Shown here in pieces: positions 53,178 through 61,935 of a DNA stretch of 64,000 nt. The stretch comes from Chryseobacterium sp. ZHDP1 (GTDB lineage Bacteria; Bacteroidota; Bacteroidia; Flavobacteriales; Weeksellaceae), in contig NZ_CP075682.1 in assembly GCF_018603435.1 (NCBI RefSeq), positions 2,852,001 through 2,916,000 of the forward strand. The letters run 5' to 3'. Position numbers and translations under genes: made by a program. The notes under the pieces were generated by a model. The model did no database searches. It saw only the letters and a list, made by a program, of their open reading frames with translations, and was not told the DNA's origin. How positions within the stretch are numbered: position 1 is the stretch's first letter; each line of letters begins with the position of its first letter.

Positions 53178-53747
53178 TTATTTTTTTAGATTCAATAAAT
53201 CTCTAATTCTAAGAACTAAAAATACAAGCAATAATAAGGTATTAAAAATATATAAGTAATTCTCATAGCTGTTATATTTCTGGTTGTAGTAAAACAGTTC
53301 AGAAATATTATGTACTAAGTTTAAATAAATCAAGAAATAAAAAAGAATGCTTACATAAATATATTTTTTTACACTGCTTCTAAAAAATAAAAAATAAAGA
53401 AGTAAAAAACTATTTAAAGGTAATGCTAAAATCCCCCAAGAAGAGTTAATATCATTCCAATGAAATATATTTATACCAGCAATTAGCAAAAGTGTCCAAA
53501 AGTCAATCTCTTGTTCTACATGCTGATTTTTTCTTTGCACTAAGAAAAAAATAATATAAATAATGGCTAAGATTATTGTATGGATTTTAATCCATCTTTT
53601 TACCACCTCATAACATTCTGTAAATCCATCGCCACAATATAATCCGTAATCTATAATGTCACTTGAATAAAAGTAAATATATCCGAAATAAGCAGTAAAG
53701 CCTGCTGATAAGATCAATAAAATAAATAAAAACTGTTTTTGTCTCAT
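53178..53747 (-). CDS. Multi-pass membrane protein of unknown function (189 aa), third gene of the operon
   Basis: Five to six hydrophobic segments are visible (FLFILLILSAGFTAYFGYI, IIIFFLV near residue 60, TLLLIAGINIF, ILALPLNSFLLLYFLFF, VSILFYFLIYLNLV and LLLLVFLVLRI). A cysteine-containing loop (LYCGDGFTECYEVVKRW) lies between the first two. It has no recognised family. It starts 24 bp after the putative clan-CD gene ends and is followed by a terminator. The context suggests that it serves the two upstream proteins, for example as membrane partner or protector. Confidence 0.65.
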   Translation of the reverse strand: MRQKQFLFILLILSAGFTAYFGYIYFYSSDIIDYGLYCGDGFTECYEVVKRWIKIHTIILAIIYIIFFLVQRKNQHVEQEIDFWTLLLIAGINIFHWNDINSSWGILALPLNSFLLLYFLFFRSSVKKYIYVSILFYFLIYLNLVHNISELFYYNQKYNSYENYLYIFNTLLLLVFLVLRIRDLLNLKK

Positions 53748-53771
53748 GGTGAATTTTTAACAAAAATACAA

Positions 53772-54752
53772 TTAATTATCTTCTTTTTTAGAAAAAATTG
53801 TCATCCCTTCAGGAGGACCTTTAGGGGTGCTCCCAGCTTTCACTCCGTTAAAAGCTCCTAAAGGATTCCAATGATACTTGTTGTCAATCATTTTGTCTGA
53901 ATCTTTATATTTTTTAAAATCATCATCATCCGCAATCTCAAAATATTTTTTAATTTTTAAGCCAGCTCTATCAAAACGACTTCCCCAGGTATCTTCATAA
54001 TTACTTCTTCGTAAAAATGCAACAGTATGGACGTTCAGACTGTTTGCTAACTTCTGTGCTAAACTAGCATCTTTGTTCCAAGTGAATATTTCAATATCAG
54101 AAGTATCTTCCGGACCTATCCCAGTTCTGCAAGCAAAACTCCAGACGTAACCTTCTCTGACAAAAGCATTAGGGTTAATTGTTTTGTAGTTTTTCAAATT
54201 TAATTCATTATCTTCAGCTTTTACAGAAGAAATAATTTTATTATTAGTTTTGTAAAGATCCCAGTCAAGTAAGAATGTTATTCTGCTTGGCATTCCATGG
54301 GAAAAAATGTATACATTTTTTACTTTAAATAGTGAATTCTTATATGGTTTCATTCTTAGATTAGATTTTCCTGTAATACCGCCGCTATTAAGATAATTTA
54401 TCAATTCTTTAACTGTTGTAATTTCTATGATTGCTATATTTGGTTTAAAATATTTCAAAGACTTTTTGAACTCTGCAATCATTGTGTTCGAATATCCCTG
54501 TTTAAAATACAAAACAGTTTGAACACTTTCAAGCTTTACCGTTCTTATTGCTTGTGCCATGAACATTAATTTGTTTACAGGTAACTTATCATGAACTTCT
54601 GCTCCAACAACTACAATATTTTCTGTATAAGTTTTAATTCTTCCTGGCAGTATAGTATCAAAATTTTCTTTCTTTTCATTTTCTCCCTCCTCTCTCTCTT
54701 CATCTGCCATTATTTTGGCAGAGTTTACCCCTATTGGTCTATAATAATACAT
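53772..54752 (-). CDS. Putative clan-CD (caspase-like / DUF4347-like) protein, 326 aa
   Basis: No family was recognised with certainty. Two motifs stand out. A hydrophobic strand ends in His-Gly, VYIFSHG with H152, and a second hydrophobic strand ends in Ala-Cys, YVWSFACRTG with C208. This spacing and context is the catalytic dyad of clan-CD peptidases (caspase, CHAT, clostripain) and of DUF4347. The following SLAQKLANSLNVHTVAFLRR resembles the helix-strand after the Cys in DUF4347. The first 40 residues are polar and acidic, with no signal peptide. It lies 77 bp downstream of the 1239-aa gene, with an attenuator-like hairpin between. A catalytic role is an inference. Confidence 0.55.
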   Translation of the reverse strand: MYYYRPIGVNSAKIMADEEREEGENEKKENFDTILPGRIKTYTENIVVVGAEVHDKLPVNKLMFMAQAIRTVKLESVQTVLYFKQGYSNTMIAEFKKSLKYFKPNIAIIEITTVKELINYLNSGGITGKSNLRMKPYKNSLFKVKNVYIFSHGMPSRITFLLDWDLYKTNNKIISSVKAEDNELNLKNYKTINPNAFVREGYVWSFACRTGIGPEDTSDIEIFTWNKDASLAQKLANSLNVHTVAFLRRSNYEDTWGSRFDRAGLKIKKYFEIADDDDFKKYKDSDKMIDNKYHWNPLGAFNGVKAGSTPKGPPEGMTIFSKKEDN

Positions 54753-54769
54753 AATATTAATTTTTAAAA

Positions 54770-54814
54770 CTTTCTCACAAACTCCCCTTTTTTAAGAGGA
54801 ATTTGTTGAGAAAG
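54770..54814 (-). promoter_or_regulatory. Intercistronic hairpin (attenuator-like) within the operon
   Basis: CTTTCTCA pairs with TGAGAAAG and the stem continues imperfectly over 18 positions. On the minus strand it is followed by GTTTTAAAAATT. It may reduce transcription of the downstream genes relative to the 1239-aa gene or mark an RNA processing site. Confidence 0.55.
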
Positions 54815-54829
54815 CAGGTTAAACATTTA

Positions 54830-57800
54830 TTATTTATTGAAAATGGTAGTTAGCTCTTTTGGCAACGTTGTCGCTCCATCACTATGAGCCAACTGCGCCT
54901 CTGTATCCAATTTGAAGCTTGTTTCAAACTCCAGTTCATCACGGTTTTCACAATTTTCCGGATAATCTTCACGGAACAGTGGAAGCGGATGCAGCGGATC
55001 AACCGGTAATCCTGTAGAAGATGCCTGAAGAATCGTAAGGGTTGTAGGAACTCTTGTGATCCAGTATTTCCCTTGCGGAACTCCTGTAGGCTGTCTCATC
55101 TCGTCTACAATAGACATATACATTGGGTCTCCGATCACAGGAACAGCACCTCCGTTCCAGATAATTCCTGTTTCCATAAAGAACTGTACAGCGGCTTCAA
55201 AGCCCGGTTTTACAGTTACAATGATTCTCGCCATCCCTGCCTGAAGGAAACTTCTGAACAAAGGATCCATACTTTCGGTAAGGTAGAATTCCTGCCAGCT
55301 TTTACGGTTCGCCCAATAGTACGGATAGAAGGTATAATCCATGATTTCCCACTCAAATGCCTGTTCCATGAACTTTGCCAAAGCAGCATACTGATCAAGA
55401 TTATCATTAAGGTATACTTGGAAGTTATCCATTTTGGTATTATCATTCAATGCGTTTGTTGATTCATAGCCTAATGTATTTGAGTTAAGGTAATCCTGCA
55501 ACAGATAAGCGATACAGTTATGCTTCAGGGTAGCATGCTCCATATAACGGTAGAAATTCCCCTGTTTTTCTTTAGCTTCTGTTTCTTTAGCTTTTTGCTC
55601 GTCGTCTAAACGTTTTTGTTCTTCCTGAAACTTTTTGTACGCTTCTTCATAGGCTTTAATGATAGCGTTAAAACTTTCTGTTTTCCAGTTTTGAATGAAT
55701 GAATCTGAAAGTCTACAGTTTAGAGTGATCATTAATGTTACAGTAGATAAGTATTTTCCTTTGTAAGGTACTTTTACACTTCCTTCCGTATTGACTCCCC
55801 CATATGTTCCAAATGAAGTTCCGCCATTTGAAGTATAAGCTATTTCTGATCCGTTGGTTGGATGATACACCCATACTTTTGCGTTATGCCAGCCTTTTGT
55901 TCTTACATATTCCACTCTTCCGCTTAAGCTTTCACAAATATAATTTTGTGGGACAGCATATTCCATCACTCCTGTATCTCCTCCACTAACCTTAGTATCG
56001 GAAACTGACTTATTGGAATCTGGTAAACTTGTAAGGGTAACTCCATAAATCTGTGCCCAGTGCTGGATTTGCTCAATAGTTGCAGACTTTGGATTTGGCA
56101 TTGTCCATGCTCTTTCCGGTGCGGTTCTCGGATCTACCGGAGCCGTAAGTACCTGCGCTTTTGCAACGGCAACTGCCAGACGGTGCAGTCTTGAAGGTTC
56201 AGGAACCATAAATTCAAACATAGTACGTACCCCATAATTGTAAATCTGGTTTTTCATCTTCTTGTCGATCCATCTGTAAACCCCTGTAATATGTTTAGGC
56301 TGCGCTGCATCGGCATTATCCGTTTTGGTTACCCTTCCTCTGTTGTCAAATTCATGAACATTGGTTTCCGTGTATTCTTTAATGATCTTTTGTATCCTTT
56401 CTTCAGAAACTTTGGTTAAAACTCTTTCCATCGCTCTTTCCGTGATTTCCTGAGATTTAGCAACTGCCTGTCTCGTGCTGTCATGTTGAGCTGTATTGTT
56501 CGCATAGTCTGCCCCCATCTCAAATACTGTTTTACCTGCACCATAACTATATCTTGCATAAGCAGTGATACTCTGGTCTTTTTCAAGTTCTTTGGCCACC
56601 TCCGTCTGCATATCCGTTCTGGAAGTTTTGGTCGTATCTGAGATTTTTTCTGTTTCCTGAGACTTGGAAGTCGTATCCGTAATTTCAGAATAATCCCTTG
56701 CTACAGAAGATTTGTGTCTCAGTTCACTTGCCATCACGTTCTCAATATTGGAAACTTCTCCCGGAACATACGCATGAACACTCTGCACGACTTTCAGATA
56801 ATCAGCGACACCAAGTCTTTTGATTCCGAAGTTTCTGCGTTTTTGGATTTTTACATTCTCCGGTTCTTCCGGATTTTCAGCTACCCCTCTTGTCAGAGTA
56901 AGCATTCCGGTTAGACTGATATCTTCTTTTGGGTACAATTGTCCAAGATCTGCGGATGCTTTACTTCCATTATCAAAAATAATTTCGATTCTGAAAGCAA
57001 GATTTGCTCTGAATTTATTGATAAGACACGTTGGTAGTGTAATTTTATCATTAATTACCGGAATATTGCTGAAATTTTCTTCAAAACTTCCTGCGGTATC
57101 GGTTGTAGCAATAATCTTTACAGAAGCCACACTCCATGAAGAATCTGCGACCTCAAAAGAGAAATTAACAAATCCTCCTGTTCCTGCAAATCCGAATGTA
57201 TTGTGAGCATAAAAACTATATGCCATCGGTGTTCTTGCCGTACTTTGTACCACCGGAACAGATGCTCCTGCAAGGTTAACATACTGCTGCTGCTGAAGTG
57301 GTGAGTTTTCCAGAGCCGTCTGCATAGAAGAAGAAATATGACTTCCAACAATATTTAAGGCATCTGAATAACTTTCTAATTCATCATCAAGCGTGATGTT
57401 TTGGGAACCGATTCTTAAAGTATTGTCAGAAAGGATTCTGACTCCGTCTTTTACAGCTTCTTCGGAGGCTTTCTGGTGATCAAACTCTGCAAAAAGCTTG
57501 ATGAAGATATCAAAAGATTCGGGGGAAAGTTTTTCCTTCAGATCCGGCAAATTGATCTCATTTTTATAAGAAAACTGAAAAGGAGCGACCTCATATCTCT
57601 TCAATTCCTCATACATCCGATTTTTTTCTTCTTCCGGAGTGTCTTCAGTGATCTTACTTTCGATTTCTGCCAGTTTTCTTTCATAGGCTTCCAGAGCTTC
57701 CCTGTTTTCTTCCTGATATCTTGCATATTCATCCTGATAAGCCTGATATGAGGATTTATGATATTTCTTCTGAAGCTTTTCCAATTCTGCGTTAAGCTTT

Positions 57801-58549
57801 TCCAAAGTTTCTTTTTGATGAAGTGCTTTGTTGGCAGCCAATAAAGCCTGTGTTTCAGATTTTAATCTTTGCGAAGTTCTTGCACTCAAAACATTAGCCG
57901 ATGTTCCGGAAGCGGCTCTTGAAGAAACAGATCCAGCAGTAACGACATCTTCAGAGAATAAAAACTTAGGCAAAACGATTTTTCCGTCCAAGGCTTTTTC
58001 CAATGGTTTTGATCCGTTAACCTTAATAATTTCAGGATCCGCTAAATTCATACTTTGGGCAAAGCCAATATGGATTGCCATTAAAATATGGCTGATTGCT
58101 TCTTTCACATAGAAATCTCCCTGAGTAACGATCTGGAAAATATAATTGTTCCAAAGAGTTGAAAAGATTTTGATTCCATCTGCTGTAAGCTCTTTGTTCG
58201 CATCGATAAGATTTAAATAATAATCTTTTACATAGCTTAATTCATTAGCGTTAAGTTCTTCTCTTTTAGAAATCTTTCTCCCGATGATCAGAAGTTTCCC
58301 GAATTCTCCTTCTTCAATTTTCTTTTCGGTTTCGAATCCTGAATTGCTGAATGTTCTTGCCGCATTTGTCATTTCTGAGAGCTTTGATGCTCTTGAAGAT
58401 TTTCCTGCAACGGCAGTATCGAAAGCTCCGGTAACTCCTTTTGGTCTGTGGATAAATCCTAAATTTCTTTCTTTGGTTTCTGTAAGCTGTGGATTTCTTA
58501 AGCTCACGAATCTGAAAAGCGTCTGAGACGCATTGTTTTTTCCTGACAT
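54830..58549 (-). CDS. Large coiled-coil protein of unknown function (1239 aa), first gene of the operon
   Basis: No signal peptide and no membrane helix are seen, so the protein is probably cytoplasmic until released. The N-terminal ~165 residues (SGKNNASQTLFRFVSLRNP) are shared with the pseudogene at 17465-17992. Residues ~220-320 form a charged coiled coil, ~430-560 look beta-rich (FYAHNTFGFAGTGGFVNFSF), ~620-720 are helical and Thr/Ser-rich, and ~955-1015 form a second coiled coil. Near residues 1090-1130 lies DPLFRSFLQAGMARIIVTVK followed by PGFEAAVQFFMETG, a block I think is shared by large proteins of several phyla but cannot name. Expression is from dyad operator copy d through a folded leader. 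Confidence 0.7.
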   Translation of the reverse strand: MSGKNNASQTLFRFVSLRNPQLTETKERNLGFIHRPKGVTGAFDTAVAGKSSRASKLSEMTNAARTFSNSGFETEKKIEEGEFGKLLIIGRKISKREELNANELSYVKDYYLNLIDANKELTADGIKIFSTLWNNYIFQIVTQGDFYVKEAISHILMAIHIGFAQSMNLADPEIIKVNGSKPLEKALDGKIVLPKFLFSEDVVTAGSVSSRAASGTSANVLSARTSQRLKSETQALLAANKALHQKETLEKLNAELEKLQKKYHKSSYQAYQDEYARYQEENREALEAYERKLAEIESKITEDTPEEEKNRMYEELKRYEVAPFQFSYKNEINLPDLKEKLSPESFDIFIKLFAEFDHQKASEEAVKDGVRILSDNTLRIGSQNITLDDELESYSDALNIVGSHISSSMQTALENSPLQQQQYVNLAGASVPVVQSTARTPMAYSFYAHNTFGFAGTGGFVNFSFEVADSSWSVASVKIIATTDTAGSFEENFSNIPVINDKITLPTCLINKFRANLAFRIEIIFDNGSKASADLGQLYPKEDISLTGMLTLTRGVAENPEEPENVKIQKRRNFGIKRLGVADYLKVVQSVHAYVPGEVSNIENVMASELRHKSSVARDYSEITDTTSKSQETEKISDTTKTSRTDMQTEVAKELEKDQSITAYARYSYGAGKTVFEMGADYANNTAQHDSTRQAVAKSQEITERAMERVLTKVSEERIQKIIKEYTETNVHEFDNRGRVTKTDNADAAQPKHITGVYRWIDKKMKNQIYNYGVRTMFEFMVPEPSRLHRLAVAVAKAQVLTAPVDPRTAPERAWTMPNPKSATIEQIQHWAQIYGVTLTSLPDSNKSVSDTKVSGGDTGVMEYAVPQNYICESLSGRVEYVRTKGWHNAKVWVYHPTNGSEIAYTSNGGTSFGTYGGVNTEGSVKVPYKGKYLSTVTLMITLNCRLSDSFIQNWKTESFNAIIKAYEEAYKKFQEEQKRLDDEQKAKETEAKEKQGNFYRYMEHATLKHNCIAYLLQDYLNSNTLGYESTNALNDNTKMDNFQVYLNDNLDQYAALAKFMEQAFEWEIMDYTFYPYYWANRKSWQEFYLTESMDPLFRSFLQAGMARIIVTVKPGFEAAVQFFMETGIIWNGGAVPVIGDPMYMSIVDEMRQPTGVPQGKYWITRVPTTLTILQASSTGLPVDPLHPLPLFREDYPENCENRDELEFETSFKLDTEAQLAHSDGATTLPKELTTIFNK

Positions 58550-58708
58550 TTTGTAAATTTGTTTGGTTTTATAAAGGTTAAGATTTGAAGCCTCTTTTTA
58601 GTAGAGTCACTTCAGGTTTTAGCCTTATTTTTTTAGGTGGTCTTCAGGCTAAAGTATGTCCACCCTGAGTTTCAAAGTCTCTTTTCATTTCTCTGTTTTT
58701 CTATACTG
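58550..58708 (-). promoter_or_regulatory. Conserved 5' leader of the 1239-aa gene
   Basis: About 150 nt between the promoter and the start codon. Positions 58567-58653 are identical to 18015-18101. Internal complementary blocks on the transcript (GGTGG/CCACC, TTTAGCC/GGCTAAA, a CTCT/AGAG pair) and two direct copies of CCTGAAG suggest a folded regulatory RNA. Confidence 0.75.
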
Positions 58709-58746
58709 CAAATATCGTCCGGCATGGCGACAAAACTCGTCGTATT
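58709..58746 (-). promoter_or_regulatory. Dyad operator-promoter, copy d
   Basis: On the minus strand AATACGACGAGTTTTGTCGC (58746-58727), then 14 nt after TTTTG, then GATATTTG (58716-58709). The following bases GCAGTATAG are shared with copy a. Confidence 0.7.
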
Positions 58747-58959
58747 AAATTGATTTATAATTATTTTCGATAAAAACTCATAGATAATTGAAAATCAATG
58801 AGAAAAATTTTCGAAAGATTTTTTGGAAATTTTGAAGAGAAAATTGTTTTATTTTTTAACCTTTTTCAGAAAGAAATGAAAGAATTCTACGAGCTGCTTT
58901 TTGCCATTAAAATCAAGCTGAAATTTTCATATTTTAACTAAAAATTTTCATAAAGGCTT
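58747..58959. other. Intergenic region between the operator and the Kir channel gene
   Basis: AT-rich, no ORF of note. It separates two divergent transcripts. Confidence 0.5.
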
Positions 58960-58993
58960 TTGCAAATTTCATCACAACAATATTTTATCTTTG
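58960..58993 (+). promoter_or_regulatory. Promoter of the Kir channel-YkgJ pair
   Basis: TTG (58960-58962), 23 nt, then TATCTTTG (58986-58993), a full TAnnTTTG match. The start codon is at 59080. Confidence 0.5.
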
Positions 58994-59079
58994 TATGTTG
59001 ATTTTGGATAAATCGGTAGATTAACTTATTTTTCAAATTTAGAATCAACAGAAAAAGTAAAAACAAAAATGATATAAAA

Positions 59080-60051
59080 ATGGCACGGGGATTCAGAAAA
59101 AAAATTCAGCAGAAAAACACCGAAAACAGTGGTTTTGGCAGCAATGTTTCGGGAAGATTCATTAATAAGGACGGTCTTCCGAACGTTAACAGAAAAGGAG
59201 TGAATATTTTCAACAGATACAGTTGGTATCATACGATGCTGGATTTATCCACATTCAATTTTCTTTCTTATCTGGTGATTGCGTATGTTTTAGTGAATTT
59301 ATTTTTTGCTTTAATTTATTATCTCATTGGTGTAGAACATTTAACAGGAATCGATAAAAGTAATCCGGTAAATGAATTCATCGATGTGTTTTTCTTCAGC
59401 TCCCAGACGTTTACCACAGTAGGATACGGAAGAATTGCTCCGGTAGGTTTCATGGCAAGTCTGGTGGCTACTTTTGAGGCTTTTTTAGGATTGCTTACCT
59501 TTGCCATTGCCACGGGACTTTTTTACGGAAGATTTTCAAGACCGAGAGCGTATCTGAAGTTTTCTGATGTTGCCGTTGTCGCACCTTTTAAAGAAACTTC
59601 AGCATTAATGTTCAGGCTGGCTCCCTATAAAAACAATGCATTAACGGATGCAGATGTTGTTATTACTACCGCCATTGAGGTGATGGAAAACAGCTCTCCG
59701 AAAATTAATTTTTATCAGCTGAAAACGCAGCTCAGCAAAATCAATACTTTGGCTCTGAACTGGACAATTGTACATGAAATTGATGAAGAGTCTCCTTTTT
59801 ACGGGTTTTCAGAAGACGATTTTAAAAATACAGGAATTGAAATTATTGTTCATATCCGCGCTTTTGACGAGGTTTTTTCAAATACGGTAGTGCAGAGAAC
59901 CTCTTATGTAACCAAAGAAATCGTATACGGTGCAAAATTTATCCCGATGTATTATCCTGATAAAGATAATCTCTCCACGGTGCTGAATCTGGATAAAATA
60001 AGTGACTATCAAAAAGCAGAACTTCCGGTATTCATGGAAGAAAAAGAATAA
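59080..60051 (+). CDS. Inward-rectifier-type potassium channel (KirBac family)
   Basis: The 323-residue protein has two membrane helices flanking a pore with the K+ selectivity filter TVGYG in SSQTFTTVGYGRIAPVGF (~residue 108). A cytoplasmic IRK immunoglobulin-like domain follows (SDVAVVAPFKETSALMFRLA and beyond to ~residue 300). The tetramer would conduct K+ across the inner membrane. The N-terminus is basic. The YkgJ gene begins on the next base after the stop. Confidence 0.93.
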   Translation: MARGFRKKIQQKNTENSGFGSNVSGRFINKDGLPNVNRKGVNIFNRYSWYHTMLDLSTFNFLSYLVIAYVLVNLFFALIYYLIGVEHLTGIDKSNPVNEFIDVFFFSSQTFTTVGYGRIAPVGFMASLVATFEAFLGLLTFAIATGLFYGRFSRPRAYLKFSDVAVVAPFKETSALMFRLAPYKNNALTDADVVITTAIEVMENSSPKINFYQLKTQLSKINTLALNWTIVHEIDEESPFYGFSEDDFKNTGIEIIVHIRAFDEVFSNTVVQRTSYVTKEIVYGAKFIPMYYPDKDNLSTVLNLDKISDYQKAELPVFMEEKE

Positions 60052-60540
60052 ATGGATTTAAAATTTTATAAAAAACAGGCATTACAAAAGCAGAAAGAAC
60101 ATAAAAAATTTCTGGAGGGGCTGAAAAAGAAATCGCCAAAAAATCTGGACTATATCGTTCAGGAAACACATGAAGAGGTTTTTGAAAAAATAGACTGTCT
60201 GCAGTGCGCCAACTGCTGTAAAACAACGGGGCCGCTTTATACCGAAAAGGATATTGAAAGAATTTCCAGGCATCTCCGCATGAAACCTGCCGATTTTGAA
60301 GCAAAATTTCTTCGTGTAGATGAAGACAATGATAAAGTTCTTCAGAATTTACCCTGCTTTTTTTTAAATGAAGACAATACATGCTCCATCTATGATGTCC
60401 GCCCGAAAGCATGCAGAGAATATCCTCATACCGACAGAAAAAAGATCTACCAGATCAATAATTTAATGATTAAAAATACTGTCATTTGCCCTGCTGCGTA
60501 CGAATTTGTAGAACGAATTATGAAAAATTTAGGAAAATAA
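60052..60540 (+). CDS. YkgJ family cysteine-cluster protein
   Basis: The 162-residue protein has the CxxCxxCC cluster (CLQCANCCKTTGPLY, ~residue 45-55), and later CSIYDVRPKACREYP and a final cysteine in TVICPAAYEF. The cysteines probably bind zinc or an iron-sulfur cluster; the function is unknown. It is directly adjacent to the channel gene, with 0 bp between them. Confidence 0.9.
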   Translation: MDLKFYKKQALQKQKEHKKFLEGLKKKSPKNLDYIVQETHEEVFEKIDCLQCANCCKTTGPLYTEKDIERISRHLRMKPADFEAKFLRVDEDNDKVLQNLPCFFLNEDNTCSIYDVRPKACREYPHTDRKKIYQINNLMIKNTVICPAAYEFVERIMKNLGK

Positions 60541-60656
60541 TATCCAATTCAAAATCAGTCTTAAATAATTATAAAGTCCGTTAAATAAAGACTTCACGCA
60601 TAATATTAGACAAAATGCCGGCGTTTAAGTTAAACAACCATTTAAATATTAATATT

Positions 60657-60995
60657 ATGAAGAAGTTAGTTTTAACAGCAGCGTTTACATTAGTCGGAGT
60701 AATCGCAGTATCGGCTCAGACGGGAACATCACAACAAAACCCGTCCACAAATTCTAATAATCCATCGACTACTCAGACCCAGCAGAATTCACAGGCAACC
60801 ACAAACTGGGGAACAACTTCCGGAGCATCCGGTCAAAACCAAAATACAGGAACCACTGCCACTGTTGAAGCAGCAACGCCTTCCACAACAGCCTCTGCCG
60901 AAACCACTGTAAATGCCAATACCGAAGTTGTAGCAGACACCATCAAATCCACAGACGCTATAAAAGAAGAGAAGAAATCCAAAAAGAAAAAGTAA
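60657..60995 (+). CDS. Small secreted low-complexity protein (112 aa)
   Basis: The start at 60657 gives a signal peptide (MKKLVLTAAFTLVGVIAVSA). The upstream in-frame ATG at 60615 lacks this feature. The mature part is almost entirely Thr/Ser/Asn/Gln/Ala-rich and ends in a lysine tail (EEKKSKKKK). Such proteins occur in many Flavobacteriia without assigned function. Low complexity limits recognition. Confidence 0.7.
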   Translation: MKKLVLTAAFTLVGVIAVSAQTGTSQQNPSTNSNNPSTTQTQQNSQATTNWGTTSGASGQNQNTGTTATVEAATPSTTASAETTVNANTEVVADTIKSTDAIKEEKKSKKKK

Positions 60996-61025
60996 GTATT
61001 TAAATTTTTAAGAAGTAGAAAGAAG

Positions 61026-61057
61026 ATCCTGAAATATAATGTTTCAGGATTTTTTTG
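61026..61057 (+). terminator. Terminator after the low-complexity protein gene
   Basis: ATCCTGAAA (61026-61034) pairs with TTTCAGGAT (61042-61050) around a 7-nt loop, with an eight-T run overlapping the stem end. Confidence 0.85.
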
Positions 61058-61194
61058 TAAATAGCAAACGTTATAATTTATCTTAAATAATTATAAATCA
61101 AGTTAAAAGAAATATAAACAGGAAATTTTGTATGAAAGCTGTATTTAACATAATATAAAAATTTTGAATAAATAATCGATATGCAAATAAAGAG

Positions 61195-61222
61195 AATCCT
61201 GAATCATTTTTCAGGATTTTTT
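61195..61222. terminator. Hairpin at the 3' end of the DUF1801 gene
   Basis: AATCCTGAA (61195-61203) pairs with TTCAGGATT (61210-61218), with T-runs on one side and A's on the other. It resembles the hairpin at 61026 in sequence and overlaps the end of the minus-strand gene. Confidence 0.6.
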
Positions 61223-61576
61223 GTGATGTATTTCCTCAAGTCTGAACTGAACAATTTTCTTGATTAAATTTTCAGGAAGATCCTCATTTACAGGAAACTG
61301 TACCGCTCCTTTTGAAAATCTATAATTGCTTTTTTTAAATACAGCCTCAAATTCTTTTATTCCTTCTGCTCCGGGATAAAATCCGATATGTTTTTTATAT
61401 CCTGCGAAATAGACCAACGGCTTATTTTTGTATCTGAAAGCAGGCATCTGATAACCAATATATTCTTCAATTTCAGAACTTTGTGAAAGAATCAGTTTTC
61501 TGAGATTTTCTAATTTATCCCGAATCTCCGGAAACAGAGCAATATATTCATCAATATTTTCAAATGTCTTTTTCAT
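61211..61576 (-). CDS. DUF1801 (YdhG-like) family protein
   Basis: The 121-residue protein begins MKKTFENIDEYIALFPEIRD and contains the family pattern LRKLILSQSSEIEEYIGYQM, PAFRYKNKPLVYFAGYKKHI and FYPGAEGIKEF. Related proteins have been called iron chaperones, but the role here is not shown. It stands alone. Confidence 0.88.
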   Translation of the reverse strand: MKKTFENIDEYIALFPEIRDKLENLRKLILSQSSEIEEYIGYQMPAFRYKNKPLVYFAGYKKHIGFYPGAEGIKEFEAVFKKSNYRFSKGAVQFPVNEDLPENLIKKIVQFRLEEIHHKKS

Positions 61577-61617
61577 GAATTAAATGTACTGATTTTTCAC
61601 TTTTTGGCAGTTCTTAT

Positions 61618-61699
61618 TGTCATTCGGAACGAAGCGTAGCGAAGTGAAGAATCTGTCTTTGGTTGAGACGTTATAGATTTCTCCTATGTCGAAATGACA
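61618..61699. repeat. Dispersed palindromic repeat (REP-like), copy 2
   Basis: This 82-bp copy has TGTCATTC, GAACGAAGC, GTGAAGAATCT, then a 22-nt variable centre, TATAGATTTCTCCT and GTCGAAATGACA. It is the same block order as the copy at 15033-15104, with a different centre. Confidence 0.8.
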
Positions 61700-61904
61700 T
61701 GAAGATGTTAATTTCATTTGAGTTAAAATGATTATCATTAGCTGAATGAAATGCCTTTACGATCGAAAAATATTCCGCATCATTCGAAAACAAGACCTTT
61801 CGAACGTAGCGTTAAAAATAAAAAAAGCGCTGAATAATCAACGCTTTCTCCTTTCACTTTTTACTTTTTTCCCATTTATAATCCCGGGAACAGGTTATAT
61901 GAAA

Positions 61905-61930
61905 AAAGGTCGGGAATTTTCCCAACCTTT
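61905..61930 (-). terminator. Terminator of gdhA
   Basis: AAAGGTCGGGAA (61905-61916) pairs with TTCCCAACCTTT (61919-61930) with one G-T pair and a 2-nt gap. On the minus strand it is followed by T's. Confidence 0.75.
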
Positions 61931-61935
61931 GTATT

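Noticed and set aside
58801..58941. Possible small gene ATGAGAAAAATTTTCG... in the intergenic region before the Kir gene
   Set aside because: Very AT-rich frame with a Lys/Phe/Ile-dominated product, no family and no promoter; treated as non-coding.
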